Source: Sweltsa coloradensis (taxonomy: Eukaryota; Arthropoda; Insecta; Plecoptera; Chloroperlidae). From it: a stretch of DNA of 64,000 bases. How positions within the stretch are numbered: position 1 is the stretch's first letter; each line of letters starts with the position of its first letter. Below, in pieces: positions 45,973 through 58,254 of the stretch. The translations under genes and the position numbers were made by a program. The notes beneath the pieces are model-generated. The model made no database searches. It saw only the letters and a list, made by a program, of their open reading frames with translations, and had not been told where the DNA came from. Where the stretch lies: contig JAMZAV010003177.1 of the NCBI GenBank assembly GCA_024449915.1, positions 124,001 to 188,000 of the forward strand. The letters are read 5' to 3'.

Positions 45973-46195
45973 GGTGGAGGATAAGGGTAAGATGGGGAAC
46001 ATAAAGCGGATTCTAGTCCAAAACATTCCGTGTAATGTACTGTACATATTATGTATACATATAATCAATTTTCTCCACATACTGAAGTTTGTGTGTTTTG
46101 TATGCTAAAAGGATGATTATAATTAGAATAAAATAGCAAAAACTTGGGAATGATTACGAACATCCAGCCAAATCGTCTTCTCTTGCTTGCTAATA

Positions 46196-46441
46196 TGAGG
46201 CACACAGATTTCTATGGGTCTGAGTCCATTTTAAAACAGATTTTTAAGTCCAACACATCAGTTAAAATAGAAGTTTCTGCCAGTTCATCCAGTTCCAATC
46301 CTATAGTTTAAATTGAAGGAAACACCCCAAAAAACAAAATGGATGCAGCTGAGAGATAACTCTATTTCAACCGATTGTTGGACTTAAACATCTGTTGATG
46401 AACTTAGACACACAGAGTTCTGTGTGCCTCACTATGTGTTA
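46196..46441. mobile_element. TIR element, block C counterpart of 9508-9645
   Basis: Ends TGAGGCACAC and GTGTGCCTCA, with inverted similarity continuing about 90 bp inward on both sides (TTTAAGTCCAACA and TGTTGGACTTAAA-type motifs). Confidence 0.65.
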
Positions 46442-46452
46442 TTTTCCTCCAG

Positions 46453-46520
46453 ATTCTCGGTACGGCGGATTCTTCTCGTCCTGAGCCATCTTGCAGTGAC
46501 GCGGTCGCACAATCCATCAG
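46453..46520 (+). pseudogene. Broken copy of the SLC19 last exon
   Basis: After a CCTCCAG acceptor, TCGGTACGGCGGATTCTTC aligns with the exon at 9669. Frameshifts and a stop follow within 12 codons. The 3' half, including the tail and stop codon, is deleted. Confidence 0.7.
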
Positions 46521-47976
46521 CACATGGATTTTTTTATTCTTTATTTTTTACCTCTTTTTTTCTTCTTTTCTCTCTGGTTCAATAATTAATTTTAATTTTG
46601 TATCATTTTGAATTTTTTACCAAAAAATTTTGTGTTATTAATATATTGTTGTTGTAATATTTACATTAAAATGGGGGGGGGGTTTTTTCCCTTTAACTGT
46701 AGTTCATTGTGATGTCTGCATTTATGTAATCGCTTTCGCTTTTATTAAGTTGTACTCCATGCCAATCAGTTTAACTGAAAGCGATAGATCTTATATAAAT
46801 ATACAAAATTAATTGGAGTAGGGTGTTGTCACGAAGGTGCCCTTTAAGGACCCCAATGATTTGAAACTAATATGTTGTAAAATCAAGTATCTAGGGACCA
46901 TTTAGAAATGGCATCCTCCAAGTCATGAAAAATACTAATTTTATATTAGAGTTTGATGCGAAGTAAATGTGAACTGGCAAGAAACACTAGGATGTGTTGT
47001 TGTTGTTTTGTTACATAGTTGTTTGCCCTACTAGACAAACAACACGCAGTCACTGTGCGTGTGCATAAATACCTTGACTTAAAACGCCTTGGTTAAAATC
47101 ATTTCAAAATGCGCACTGCATCGCATTTGAATTTCGAAATTTGGAAAAAGGGTTGAGTAAACTATAAATGCCCCCCCCAGCTGACCAGCACAAAGTTGTT
47201 GCCAAGTCTAGAAATTGGCTGATAGAAATATTTTGTTTTTGCATTTAAAAACGATAAATGATGCTCAGAATATGTGTCACTGAGAAATTGAGTTCTTTTA
47301 AAAATGCTCTTAGGATCTCAGTTTTGTTTCCTTTTGTTATCAATGCATTATTACTTATGATTTTTATATTTATTTCCAAGTTGCGCATAGCATGAAAAAT
47401 TAAACTCCATAGACATAAAGGGCAATGAGGCCCCAGTCAAGTAAGTGCCTAACTTACTATACCTAAATTAAACTATCGTTTAAAATTTAAAAGGAAAATT
47501 ATTCATATAAATAATATATACAGAGAGTAATACCTACATATTTAATACAAGATAAACAATAAAATATACTAATCTTATGCCTTAGTTTAGAATAACATTG
47601 ATGATTAAGAGAATACAGGAAAAGGAATGTTTTAAAACTAAATATGTTCCATGAAGAATATCATCTTAGATTGCTCAAATGTAACGGAAGCGGAATGAAG
47701 GGCTCGATTAACACTACACCCAAATTATTTTAAAAGAATTTAATTTTATGATTTTTAAATCTTTTATATGCAAAAACACTGCCAAATGTACATGTTTTTA
47801 TTTTATTGCCACATGTTTAATCATTTTAGATACATCAAAACGTAGGGTGAAAAGAAAGTGTTTTCAAAAAAAAAAAAGTTAACTTTTTTTGGAAATCCAC
47901 CTTTTGATATGGAACTGTTCAGAAAAAACGAGCACTCCTGGTTGTACCTACTAGTATAAGTCTTACTGTATTAAAA
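46521..47976. other. Block C non-coding sequence
   Basis: Matches 9895-10870 and then 12815-13215. The LINE stub, SINE and family II Helitron2-like element of block A (10900-12813) are absent here. Confidence 0.6.
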
Positions 47977-48725
47977 CTAGGAAACGCCAAAGTCATTGTA
48001 GGACGAGTGAGTGAGCCATGTGTGAGTACCCGCGTAACAATTCCCTTCCTCCCCCTATTACGGCTAACTGTTAGATCTAATGCACACTCTAGCTGAAGGG
48101 GATGTGGGAGAGAAAGACCAATGCTGTCAGAGCCAGTTCACAGGTAGGGGGGGAAAGGGGGGTATCAGGTCATGGTCATCACGGTGTTATTCATCTCGTG
48201 TTGTCTTGGCTCGTCATGTTGGGGTGGTGGTCAGCGTAAGAAGAAAGTCCCCAAAACGACTACCAGATCATCGCCTCCAGTTACGGGGAGTTAAAATCTT
48301 CCATACTTACAAAATATTATTAGAGCTCCCGCTAGTTTGCACCTTGATCACTGCAAACTGCATTACAAATATTTTTCACTGCCTCAATTGCAACCGATAG
48401 CATAGGAGGCAAGTGTTTTTCAAAGCAAAACCATGTCGTTAAAAGAATTCATAACATGGTAAGCATATTATTTCTGTTTTATAATTCTTGTAGGTTTAAA
48501 TCTTAATAAGAGTTTTGCTCATTGCAAGCAGTTCTAAGGTACCTGGTCCACGGGGTCTGTTAATTTTCAGCTCTGTCTAATTTGGCCGTTCGGCCGTATG
48601 GGACCGGACAGACATCATTAAACATACAAACATTTAACATTTAAAATACAGGACAAATGCTCCGGCAAGGCCCGCCGATTACCGTATTAAGACTTGTTTC
48701 CCCGCCCTTGCGCTCACTCGTCTAA
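47977..48725 (-). mobile_element. Helitron2-like family III element, block C
   Basis: 3' end GGCGTTTCCTAG|T at 47977; 5' end TTAGACGAGTGAGCGCAAGG at 48725. It sits about 140 bp from the position used in blocks A and B, so it is an independent insertion. Its interior (48060-48400) differs from the A/B copies and holds a 106-residue frame of no known family. Confidence 0.65.
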
Positions 48726-50305
48726 TAATCCAGTTATTTTTTAGTAAGTCCAACATCTGAAGATAATATTCAAGGATAACCGTGTAAGTGTCGTAAACAA
48801 AGTATGTCAAAGTAAATAAACTCTTAAGTGCAGAAGAAACATAATAATAATATTAAATTGCGAAAGGCCCCATTCTGTGTGAAAAACTGTTAAGGCAAAA
48901 ATCAATAAAAAAAGTAAACAATGTGATAATTTTATTATGACTATACAAAGATTCGGTTTTGCAACGCGTACACATAATATTAACACTAATTTTAATAAAA
49001 CAAGTCTATTAGACTAACAATCTTTCCAGATTTACAGAGATGATGATTACTTATAGACTTATTTTATTTAAATAGTGTTTATATATGTGTACGCGTTGCC
49101 AAAACGAAAGCATTAGTATCATAAAAGTAGTAGAAGGAATAAAAATTATCACATTGTTTAATAGCTCCAAAAACTACAGTTTTGGACTTAGAAGAGGAGG
49201 CAAGGCATGCTAATTTTTATTTTTATTATTCATTAAAATTCCTAAATCAATTTTAGTTCGAATTTTTTTGTAATTTACATAATTGTTTAAAAAACTAATA
49301 TGAAGGCATATATCCGTGCACGTATCGATTTGATTATAGAATAAAATAAACTTAATTAAATTGTCTAGAAAATAAGATCTGTCAAAATGGTCAAAAACAA
49401 CCAAATACTACGCATTTCGTGACAGATCCATGATATATTGTAAGACAATCCGCTAGTCAGGTTAACCAAAGGGCTTAACTACCAGAAACTAGACATAGTT
49501 TTGACTGTTACAGAGTGTTGTCAAACATGAAGAGAAATGCGGTGTACATTACACTCAAGATTGCTGAATCTGAATAAGACTGACTATCGTGAGTCTCGGA
49601 TCCTGGACTCCCAAGTTATGAACAGATAATAACTGATAGACAACCAATCACTCATGTTCCTGCTACCAGATTTCCAACCAAGCTTGTAAGTGACAACTGT
49701 TTCGGACATTCGGTTCTCTTGTGGTGCCACTTCGCCGGTTCTGCTTGGATCGGCCCGGGTTTTCGTGTTTTCAAGCTCTGCTCACCTTCTCATTTCTCGT
49801 ACAAGGGCCAATCTCCAATCACTCTCCCCGCGTCTCCCAACGACCCGCATTAAAAACTCTTCATGAGTCATGCCCCCTCCCTCTCTCCTCTTACCACTCC
49901 AAGTAGTAGTGTTTGTTGCCATAGTTATTTAGTAACATTGTTGTACAATTAGTCAGCGTCTTAGATAATAACTATAGTCTAGGCCGAAAACAACATGTTT
50001 TACAATTTATTCTATCAAAAACATTCTAAGACATGACTGTTTACTCGGTTTTGTTGACGTGGCAACCAGAAAAAATAATGACTTCTGACTATACCACGTA
50101 AAGTAAGTTTTCCTATCTCCTTACACAAATATTGAAAATCCTTAATGAGTAGAAACCTATTCTCCTCCTTCAATATCAAGTATGCCAAGTCGTAGAAAGA
50201 ATATATATATATTGTGCAGGTCCCAAAGAACGCGCCAAACATCAAATCCCAGCCTGCTTCCTCTTAAAGATTTTCTTTAACCCCACGCAAGTTTCCTGGT
50301 TTGGG
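48726..50305. other. Block C non-coding sequence
   Basis: Matches 13225-13355 and 14160-14815, with an unmatched part at about 49060-50000. Around 48980-49130 an inverted pair (ACGCGTACACATAATATT and its partner near 49080) is visible. No gene recognised. Confidence 0.45.
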
Positions 50306-50444
50306 TTTAACGCACCCAGCACAGTGATGCAACCAAAGACCTCCTTGTCAGCAGTAACGCCACATAGCCCATGTAGGGGACCGTACTCAGCATAGGACGT
50401 GAGAGGTGAAGGACGACCTCCCAGTCATTGAAGGTGTAGTTGCC
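50306..50444 (-). pseudogene. Unidentified candidate exon, block C copy 1
   Basis: After a TTTCAG acceptor it reads GNYTFNDWEVVLHL, then loses frame relative to 28665-28795. A later frame gives ADKEVFGCITVLGA. Confidence 0.4.
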
Positions 50445-50476
50445 CTGAAACAAACATTAGGTGAGAGACGACAGAG

Positions 50477-50595
50477 TGATGCAACCAATGATCCCTTTTC
50501 AGCAAGTAATCTCACATTGCCCCTGTATGCACCGTACTCCAGCATAGAGCGAGCAGGTTGAAGAGGACTCCCAGTCGCCGTCAAGAGGAGTAACC
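50477..50595 (-). pseudogene. Unidentified candidate exon, block C copy 2
   Basis: Tandem copy of the preceding exon, reading RSMLEYGAYRGNVRLLAEKG. The acceptor region is GAG rather than CAG. Confidence 0.4.
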
Positions 50596-51019
50596 CTCGA
50601 AAACAAAACCAAACACATTAGGTGAGAGAAGAAAACCGAACGTAACGTCAAACCACATGGATACAATTAATTAAAATGTACGTCAATGTGATGACGAGAA
50701 TTTTATTTTTTAAAAATGAATTATTTTTTGAAACTAGGGACGTTTGAGGACGCATTTTTTGCTATTCCGCGTTGATGGAAGGTTGACTTTCTATCCTTGT
50801 ATTAATGGTGTATTGTGTCCTTTTTCATGTTCATTTTCAACAATACGATGCGACCGACTGCGAGTTTGAAAGAGACAGAGAACCGACACGCGCCTCGTTG
50901 TGCCAGCCAGAGAGTGCCGGGCAGCGAGGGCATATGACAATCGATCCCCTAAAGTAAGATTTTTATTAGACAATATATTTTCTTCATTGAACCAACATCA
51001 TAACATACTTAAGGCGTAG
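50596..51019. other. Block C tail
   Basis: Matches 14950-15190 up to about 50850, including a Helitron-3'-end-like motif (CCGCGTTGATGGAAGG) shared with 15100 and 28950. No gene recognised. Confidence 0.4.
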
Positions 51020-51240
51020 TAACTTCAACATTCCATAAAGTGTCATTAATATCGGAGTTTCCGTTTGTCCGGTCGGAGGCTGAACTCACATAAGTCATAC
51101 TTAAAATCGGGGGGAAACGTAAAGGACGATATTCATGAGGAATGTTGTTGCGATTGTACCCAAAAACATGGGAAGGATTTACGTTTGAACTTCGAAGGTC
51201 CCTGAAAATGACATAACAAAACAGACCAACACAAAAGAAC
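51020..51240 (-). mobile_element. Fragment of a Helitron2-like family I element
   Basis: Internal family I sequence with ACGATATTCATGAGGAATG, TGCGATTGTACCCAAAAAC and TTCGAAGGTCCC. No ends. Confidence 0.45.
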
Positions 51241-51429
51241 CTTACTACTTCTCATAGATAGGAGCGGGGTGGGGGGGATATATGGCGTCTGCGTCGACAA
51301 GCGTCAGATTTATTGTCTCATGTTTTGGCCTTAAATTAAGTGTATATTAATCAATCATCGGTAGTAATCAATTTCACTACAGATTCTCTTCAGGTTATGG
51401 GCACCAGACGTTCTGTGACTTTATAACTA

Positions 51430-53790
51430 AATTATGGAATCTGAGACAGATTCAAAGTGCACTGTCGACGGCGATAACTTCTGAAATGGATGTTCGATTG
51501 GAGACCGTGTTGGACGAGTTGGAGGTTCTGCAATGTGTGCAGGATAGACACGAAAGAAAAGCTGAAAGCACCGTTAGAAAGGAAAGAGATTGCTGAATAA
51601 GTGAAAATGGAGAAAGTGTCTGTAAACAAATAATATGCGAATAGCTGATTCGCATTTGGAGTATTTCAAAGACTGTACTCGTGCTATGACATTTGCTTAA
51701 AACTGGCGGAGTACTTTGAAAGTAAAGCGTGCTAGCGACTACTTTTGCGTAAGAAGTTGTTGGTGATTAAATTTTGACCCTTCCGTAGGAATTTATAAGG
51801 ACATTTCTTACAATGTGACAAAGCTAGTGCGGGAATTTAAAAACAGACATGGTGCTAACTTAGAGAAACGGACAGAGTGGGGGTATGTCACTTGTAGCCA
51901 CGTTGCCTTCTCGAATTTGATAATGTAGTAAACCGCTATAGAGACTTCGTCATCACAGACACTGTCAATGTCCAGGTGATAAAAAAATCGCCTCCGCGAC
52001 GAGATCAAGCGAAAACATCAGGAATGTGGGGGAAATTCATTCAATCATCAGTGTGTCAGTGCACAAAACACAATAATGACGTTTCCAAACAATGCAGAAG
52101 ACAAGTTTGCCATATGCCATGTCACGAATGCAAAGAGGTAGGCCCGGACGTGTAGATGTCCTAATCTGAAAAATTCGTCCTAGGTCTAAAGCACCAGGTC
52201 GCTAAACAGTTTCTAAAGAATTCACGTTTGTCGCAGTGTCTGCGGCAGCAACTTCACTTCAAGCGAAAACAGGGTCAGGATAACAGTGCAGTTCTATCTG
52301 AACTCTAGGGCATCATCATTCACATGATAGGCAGTGAGGTTGCACATTACTAGACAGTGTGGAGGAGTTGTTGACCCACTGAATATCACTGCTGCTTCTG
52401 GGCAGAAGGTTAGGTGAACAAAAAGGGCGAAGTTACACGTGTTAGTTGAAATTGGGAAAGGGGCTGAACCCTTAAACAATTACATGATGTGTTGTCGACC
52501 CCCTTCACATTTAACTGCTGTCATGTGGGAAGATAAGAAGCGCTCTCTTATAAAATCGGGTTTGAAACGGAAAAGCTGTCATCTTGAAAGAAATTTGAAG
52601 TTGCCTCAAGGTGAACGAGTTGGGCAGTTGTACGCGTTCAACTTTCAAACTGGCGTCAGAAGTGCTAATGGATTGGCAGAGGATCCGGAACTGTGGCATG
52701 TGCGGCTAGGACACATAATTTACGCTAAACTTAAGTTCTAGGAAGCAAGTTGAAGGGGATGGACTTGCAGTGACGGACAGCAACAAAGAAGTTTGTGAAA
52801 TTTGTGTGAAAGGTAAACAAACAAAATTGCCCACAAAAAGACGTGTTCTTGCTCGACGACCCTTGGAGTTAATTCATAGTGACGTGATGGAGCGAAAACA
52901 GTTCACAAGGACGGAGCAAGGTATGTCGATGACGTTTATTGATGACTACTCATTTTCACACTAGCCCTGTTATAAGAGCCAAATCGGAGGCGCTAGATAC
53001 TTTAGCAGTAGAAGCTATGGCCACGAGTCACTTCTTGAACACAAAATCATCGTTTCGTTGTGATAATGGGACGGAATAAGTAAAAATAAGCAAGGTAACA
53101 ATAATTAAGAGTAAGGTATCCAGTAGAAGGTACTGTACGTACACTATCAGAGCAAAACGGCGTATCGGAACGTCTAAAATTGCTTTTTATATGGGAAAGG
53201 CCTGATGTCTGTGACTTGACAGTAGTGTACTTAAGACCTTATGGCCGGAATCCATTTACACTGCGGTGTATGAGATCAATCTTGTTCCCTTCGATAACTC
53301 TAAAAAATAAAGTACCAAGAGAGCTATGGGATGGTAGTAAAAGTAGTATTGAAAAGCTTCGAGTTTTCGGTTGTGCCGATATCTCGAGTTCTGCGAAGAA
53401 CTCATTGAAATGACCGAGATCTGAAAAGTGTGTCATGGGTTGGGACGCATCGAATGTTTCTCGATTGTGGAATGAGGGTGACAGAAAAACTGCACATCGG
53501 TAATGTTGTTATCTTGATGAAATCGACTACTTTTACACGAGTAAAAGAGGTGTCCAAGTCAAGCGGAGATATACCTAGTGAATATACAGGACGTTATTCT
53601 ACGTGAAGAACCAGAAAATGAAGTTCAAGAATCAAAGGAAGAAAATGGAAAATGAAGTTCCAAGAAATCTAAAGGAAGAACCAGAAGTGACAACGGAGAG
53701 AAGAGAAAGACAATCTCATTATAGCCTAGGAGTGGAACGAATTACCCGGACAAAATTCCGAACAAGCTGAAAATTTGCACACATGTCAGT
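51430..53790 (+). pseudogene. Decayed Ty1/copia retrotransposon
   Basis: Gag-like remnants (RLETVLDELEVLQCVQ near 51500; REFKNRHGANLEK, RLRDEIKRKHQE near 52000), a cysteine/histidine knuckle region (about 52100), a protease-flank piece (NITAASGQKVR), the integrase zinc-binding unit LWHVRLGHI...CEICVKGKQTKLP (52700-52830), RRPLELIHSDVM, FIDDYS (first catalytic Asp), RCDNGTE (second) and ELWDGSKSSIEKLRVFGC (53320-53380). That is the copia gag-PR-IN order. Many stops and frameshifts; RT/RNase H and both LTRs are missing. An acidic EEPENEVQESKEE linker near 53600 marks the end. Confidence 0.85.
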
Positions 53791-53804
53791 TGATCATTCA
53801 AACA

Positions 53805-56366
53805 ATAGTTGAAAAGTCCCCTAGCTCGCCGCGGCGTCTTGAAGAGATAGTGGCAACAAGGGCGTAAGTGCCAAAAATGTTTATTTTTCAATTTCAAACC
53901 ATTTTTACACAAATCAGTAAAAATTATTTACATATTCTACGTCAGTAAAGTTTAAAATCAGTCAATTAGGCTCTCGACCGTGCGTGGCAAAAGGGCGTAA
54001 GTGCCAAAAGTATGATATTTTAAATTTCAATACATTTTTCATGTGTGCAAATTAAATATGTATTCATACCCCCCCTTCCCCTTGAAACTTTAAAATCGTT
54101 CCTTTCTTGACAGTGTGTCTTGACATGGTGGCAAAAGGGCGGTAAGTGACAAAGATATGTTATTTTCCAGTCAAACTTAATTAACATTCATATATATGCA
54201 ATTATTAAGTATTCGTACGAGATAAAAGAAACATCTTCCGAGCTTCGTTGCTGGCGTCTGATAAATGGTGGATAAAGGGCGAACGACATAATTCTATATT
54301 GAATATAAAAGGGATTTTGACAATTAAAACTACGTTTATTGTAACATATGAATACCAAACAATGGACATTCAATGTACAAATCCAGCATGTCTGACTGAC
54401 TTGCTATGGCAGCTTGTATAAGAAACCATTACAAAATTGTTGCAAGTTGCAGACTGGACATTACCAAACCTATAAAATAATTATTCTCCAGCTTCTCAGC
54501 GCTTGCAAGGAACGATTTGAAAGGATTCGAGCACGGAGCTGTGGACAACTATCATAGGGCTTGAAATAGTATCACATCACGATAGATAGAGCATGAGGCA
54601 CAAAGAAGAATAAACATATTTCAATACTATTTGATTTTTAATGTCGAGTGGGAAATGAACGCTACATAGCGGACTGAATTGCATTTGTGCCGGCTGGCTT
54701 TGAACGCTACAAAAGTATGATACATCTGCCATGTTTGCCATCAAGCTTAGAGGGGATGGAGGAGAGATCTATAAATGGGTGGGGGACTGCGAAGCATACA
54801 ATAGAGCTCACAGTACGCAGTTGAAAGTGAAGCGCTACTGATCAATGAAGTAAACGGAATGTACACAGCAAAAATGTATTGTGATAAAAACGGTAGAAAA
54901 ACATCAGGAACTTAAATCTTAAAAACTCTCTGAGTGTATTTCATTTACTATTTACTTTGGTAGCTTACAGCTTAGTAATTCCTACCAGCTGGTTAAAGAC
55001 GGTTCTGTGTCCGTCACCACACTGAACACACTGAGCCGCCAGTCATTCACAATCATAACATGAAACATGTATTTAGTATAAAACTTCCTAGTATGGAACA
55101 GGACGAGGTGGCGGCATCACTACACTACATGCAAAGTTTGACCACTATACCGGAAAATATATGTGTCGGCATGGTATTTTAAATGTATCAAAGAAGATTT
55201 TCGTCGAACAGTGAAAGTCGACTTTGTGCCAAAAGCGTCCTTCAGATTACCATATCCAAATAATGCTATTAAATAGTGTTGATGTTGCGGATAAATTCAA
55301 TGTGAGTGATGCGCAGTTTTGCTTTTTGTCAATGAGAAAGAGACATTGTATCTGTATCTGTCCAAACGTACAAGCAATATTTTAAATCATATGACTGAAT
55401 TATATAGTTTTGTGACTTAGGGCCTTTTTGCCCTAGGCTATATTACATCAAGAGTCACAGCTCATGATCTGTAGTGATGTGAAAATACAGCAGCCAACCC
55501 AAGCCAAGCTAGGTTGTCCACAGTTTCCTGCTCGAATCCCTTTTATTATTTTTAACATGAGATGATTGTTCAAGCTTTGAATATGTTAAAACTTTCCAGC
55601 TCAAAACAAACCAGATCTTCGCCAAACTATGTCTATGCATGCCTTTTGAGAATGTCGAGGTAAATATTTATTAATTTGGTTATGTCATCTGTACTTACAA
55701 CGATTTTGTAATGGTTTCCCTTTACTACAAGCTGGCCATAGCAAGTCAGTCAGCATGCATGGATTTTACATTGAGTGTCCATTGTATGGTATCATATGTT
55801 ACAATAACGAAGTTGATGTCAAAGGGCCCCTTTTTTTATTAAATACTGAATTATGATGTCAGTTACGCCCTTTTGCCATCATTTATTCAAGACGCCAGCA
55901 ACGAAGCTCGGGGGAAAACGTTTACTTTTGTCTCGTACGAATACTAAATAAATTTTCATATATATGAATGTCATTAAGTTTTTTGAAATGAAAAAAACAT
56001 ATCTTTGTCCTTACGCCCTTTTGCCACTAAGTGTCAAGACACACTGGGCGAAGAACAGGGAACAATTTCACGTTTCCGTCGTATGAATACATAATAATTT
56101 GCAGTTGCACTACGTATGTTAAAATGTATTGAAATTATTGAAAATATCATATCTTTGGCACTTACGGGCCCCTTTTGCCACGCATGGGTTTGAAGCTTAT
56201 GATGATTCTTACTTTATTTTCGTAGAAATATTTAATAATTTTTAGATATTAGTGCAAAAAAAATGGTTTGAAATTGAAAAAAACAAAATTTTTGGCCATT
56301 TTTCCCCTTTTGTCACTAAAATCTCAAAAACCCCACCCCGGCGGAGCTTGGGGGATTTTCAACTAT
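53805..56366. mobile_element. Long-inverted-repeat element with subrepeated arms
   Basis: Ends are ATAGTTGAAAAGTCCCC and GGGGATTTTCAACTAT. The inverted arms run about 800 bp inward (to about 54605 and 55440), imperfect. The outer ~450 bp of each arm consist of ~130-bp subrepeats carrying GGCAAAAGGGCGTAAGTGCC. The central ~830 bp have no ORF over 60 residues. Subrepeated long arms recall foldback-type elements; the superfamily is not determined. Confidence 0.7.
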
Positions 56367-58254
56367 TTTTTACAATGTCAACTGAAAGTGTGAAAATTTT
56401 TTTGGCTTGTTGGGAAATTTTTTTTCCGGGTACCCATACAAAATTTTTTCCCACTCCGGGTATTAGAACCCTTTATAGGGCGAGTTGCCCGCCCCACCAA
56501 AAAAATGGATGAGTACCCCCCCGCCTTCGCTTTTGGGTCGTTCGGGGACAACTTTGGCCTCGGGCCCTTTGTTTAAAATTTTCGGGCAGAAGTGATAAAG
56601 GGTTAAATGGAAAAAAGCTGCTAAAAAAGAAAGAAGGGGTTAAAAGAAAAATTACCTGGATTTTTAGGGTTTTGCCACCTGGCGGGAAACCCCTGAAGAC
56701 TGAAAAACCTGTAAAAAACCCCCCGGGGAAGGGCACAGAAAAAGGCAGATAAGGTAGGTAATCAAGATTGATCATCGGAAAAGAAACCGTACATGAACTA
56801 GTCGGCTGCTTGAGTATGCAAGCTGGTAAGAGACCGGGACATTAGTGCCGCGTTTGCATTATTTTAGCCATTTTTAAAAACTAATGCGGGGAAAGTGAGG
56901 GGAAAAGGACAAAAGGGCGAACCCCTTCGATATGTAAAAGGAAACCTTTGGATTTTGGGTTTTGTTCTCCAATTTTGGTCTCAACACCATTGGTAGATTA
57001 CCCCGGGACTCTGATTGGGGGGACGGCAGACAGGCGGAGAAACTTTGGGACTTTTTAAGGGGTTGGTGTTGGGGTTTTGCCCATCATTTGGGGCTACTAA
57101 AAAGAAAAGTTCCGTGCCATTTCTGACGGGAAGCCGAGTATGAGCTCTTGGGGGTTGCAGTTGCAAAAGTTTTGGGGTTTAAAAAGGACTGCGGAAAGAT
57201 TTTACCCTCGATGTAAAAGCAAGTCGGTTTTTGAAGACAATAAAGCATGTACCCAAGAAACCTCCCAAAAGGGGGAAAATTAAAGCGCTTGAACCCTGGG
57301 GGGATTTTAAAAATCCCAATTTTTCAAGGGGGGGGGTGGAAGAAAAAAAAGATTAAGGCTGTTACACCCCAAAACAAAAGATCAAAAGGGGGGATTTTCC
57401 CTGACAAAGGCGATCTGTGAAATCGCTTTGGGAGTTGCGGGACCAACTCTGCGTTGTAGAAAACTTTGCTTTTGAAAAGAATTTTGGGGACGGGGCTGGG
57501 GCGGAGTGTTTGAATGGGGGACTTTGAACAGCGCCCCCAAACTAGACTAGTAATATTAATGTTTTTATTTTGGTAGTACTTTTTTTGCTAGGCGTCCGCG
57601 GGGACAAGCTTCGTTTTTTTTTGTCTCGTGTTTTTTTTTTTGAATAAAGGGTTTTTATTAATCAATCTAAAAGAAAGAGTAAATTTCACAACAAACCCTT
57701 CTAAAAAAAGGAAAACGAAAGTCTTCGCGGCTTTCATTCAAAAAAACCTCATCGTTTTTTGATTCCTTTTTAAACCCCCCCAATTTTAAAACTTTAATAA
57801 ATAATTACGAAATTATTTGGTTTTGTTTTTTAAAGCGTTTTAAATTTTTTTTAAATCATTTTTTAGGGGTTTAATTTTTAAAAAAAGTTAGTGTTTAATG
57901 AAATATTTGTATTCATTGTTTTGCTTTGTAAATAGGAATTTGTAAGAAAAAAATAGATTTAAATTACATAAACCCGTCTGTGCGAAGGATAGAATTAGGC
58001 CCAGCGCATGGCTATGCTAATCGTAATCGAAGCCCCTCGCAAACATCAGCTGGTAAAAAGGGTTTGGAGTTTAATTACGCAGTGAAACTAAAGGCGAGTT
58101 TTGGGCCAAAAAAATAGTCAAAAAAAACTCCCCCCCCCCTTGACGCCCCCACCGACGATAAAGCCCCCAAAAACGCTAAAAACCCCTCTCGAGTGAAAAA
58201 AACTGGGTATTATTAACGCCCAATTTTTTTTGCACTTAATCTTAAAAAAAATAA
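56367..58254. other. Homopolymer-rich, poorly resolved sequence
   Basis: No gene recognised. Runs of C, G, A and T are frequent, as at 36.3-41 kb. Small plus and minus ORFs are not supported. Confidence 0.5.

Noticed and set aside
48080..48400. 106-codon ORF in the block C Helitron2-like element
   Set aside because: Absent from the block A and B copies and without a recognisable domain; could be captured sequence but not supported as a gene.
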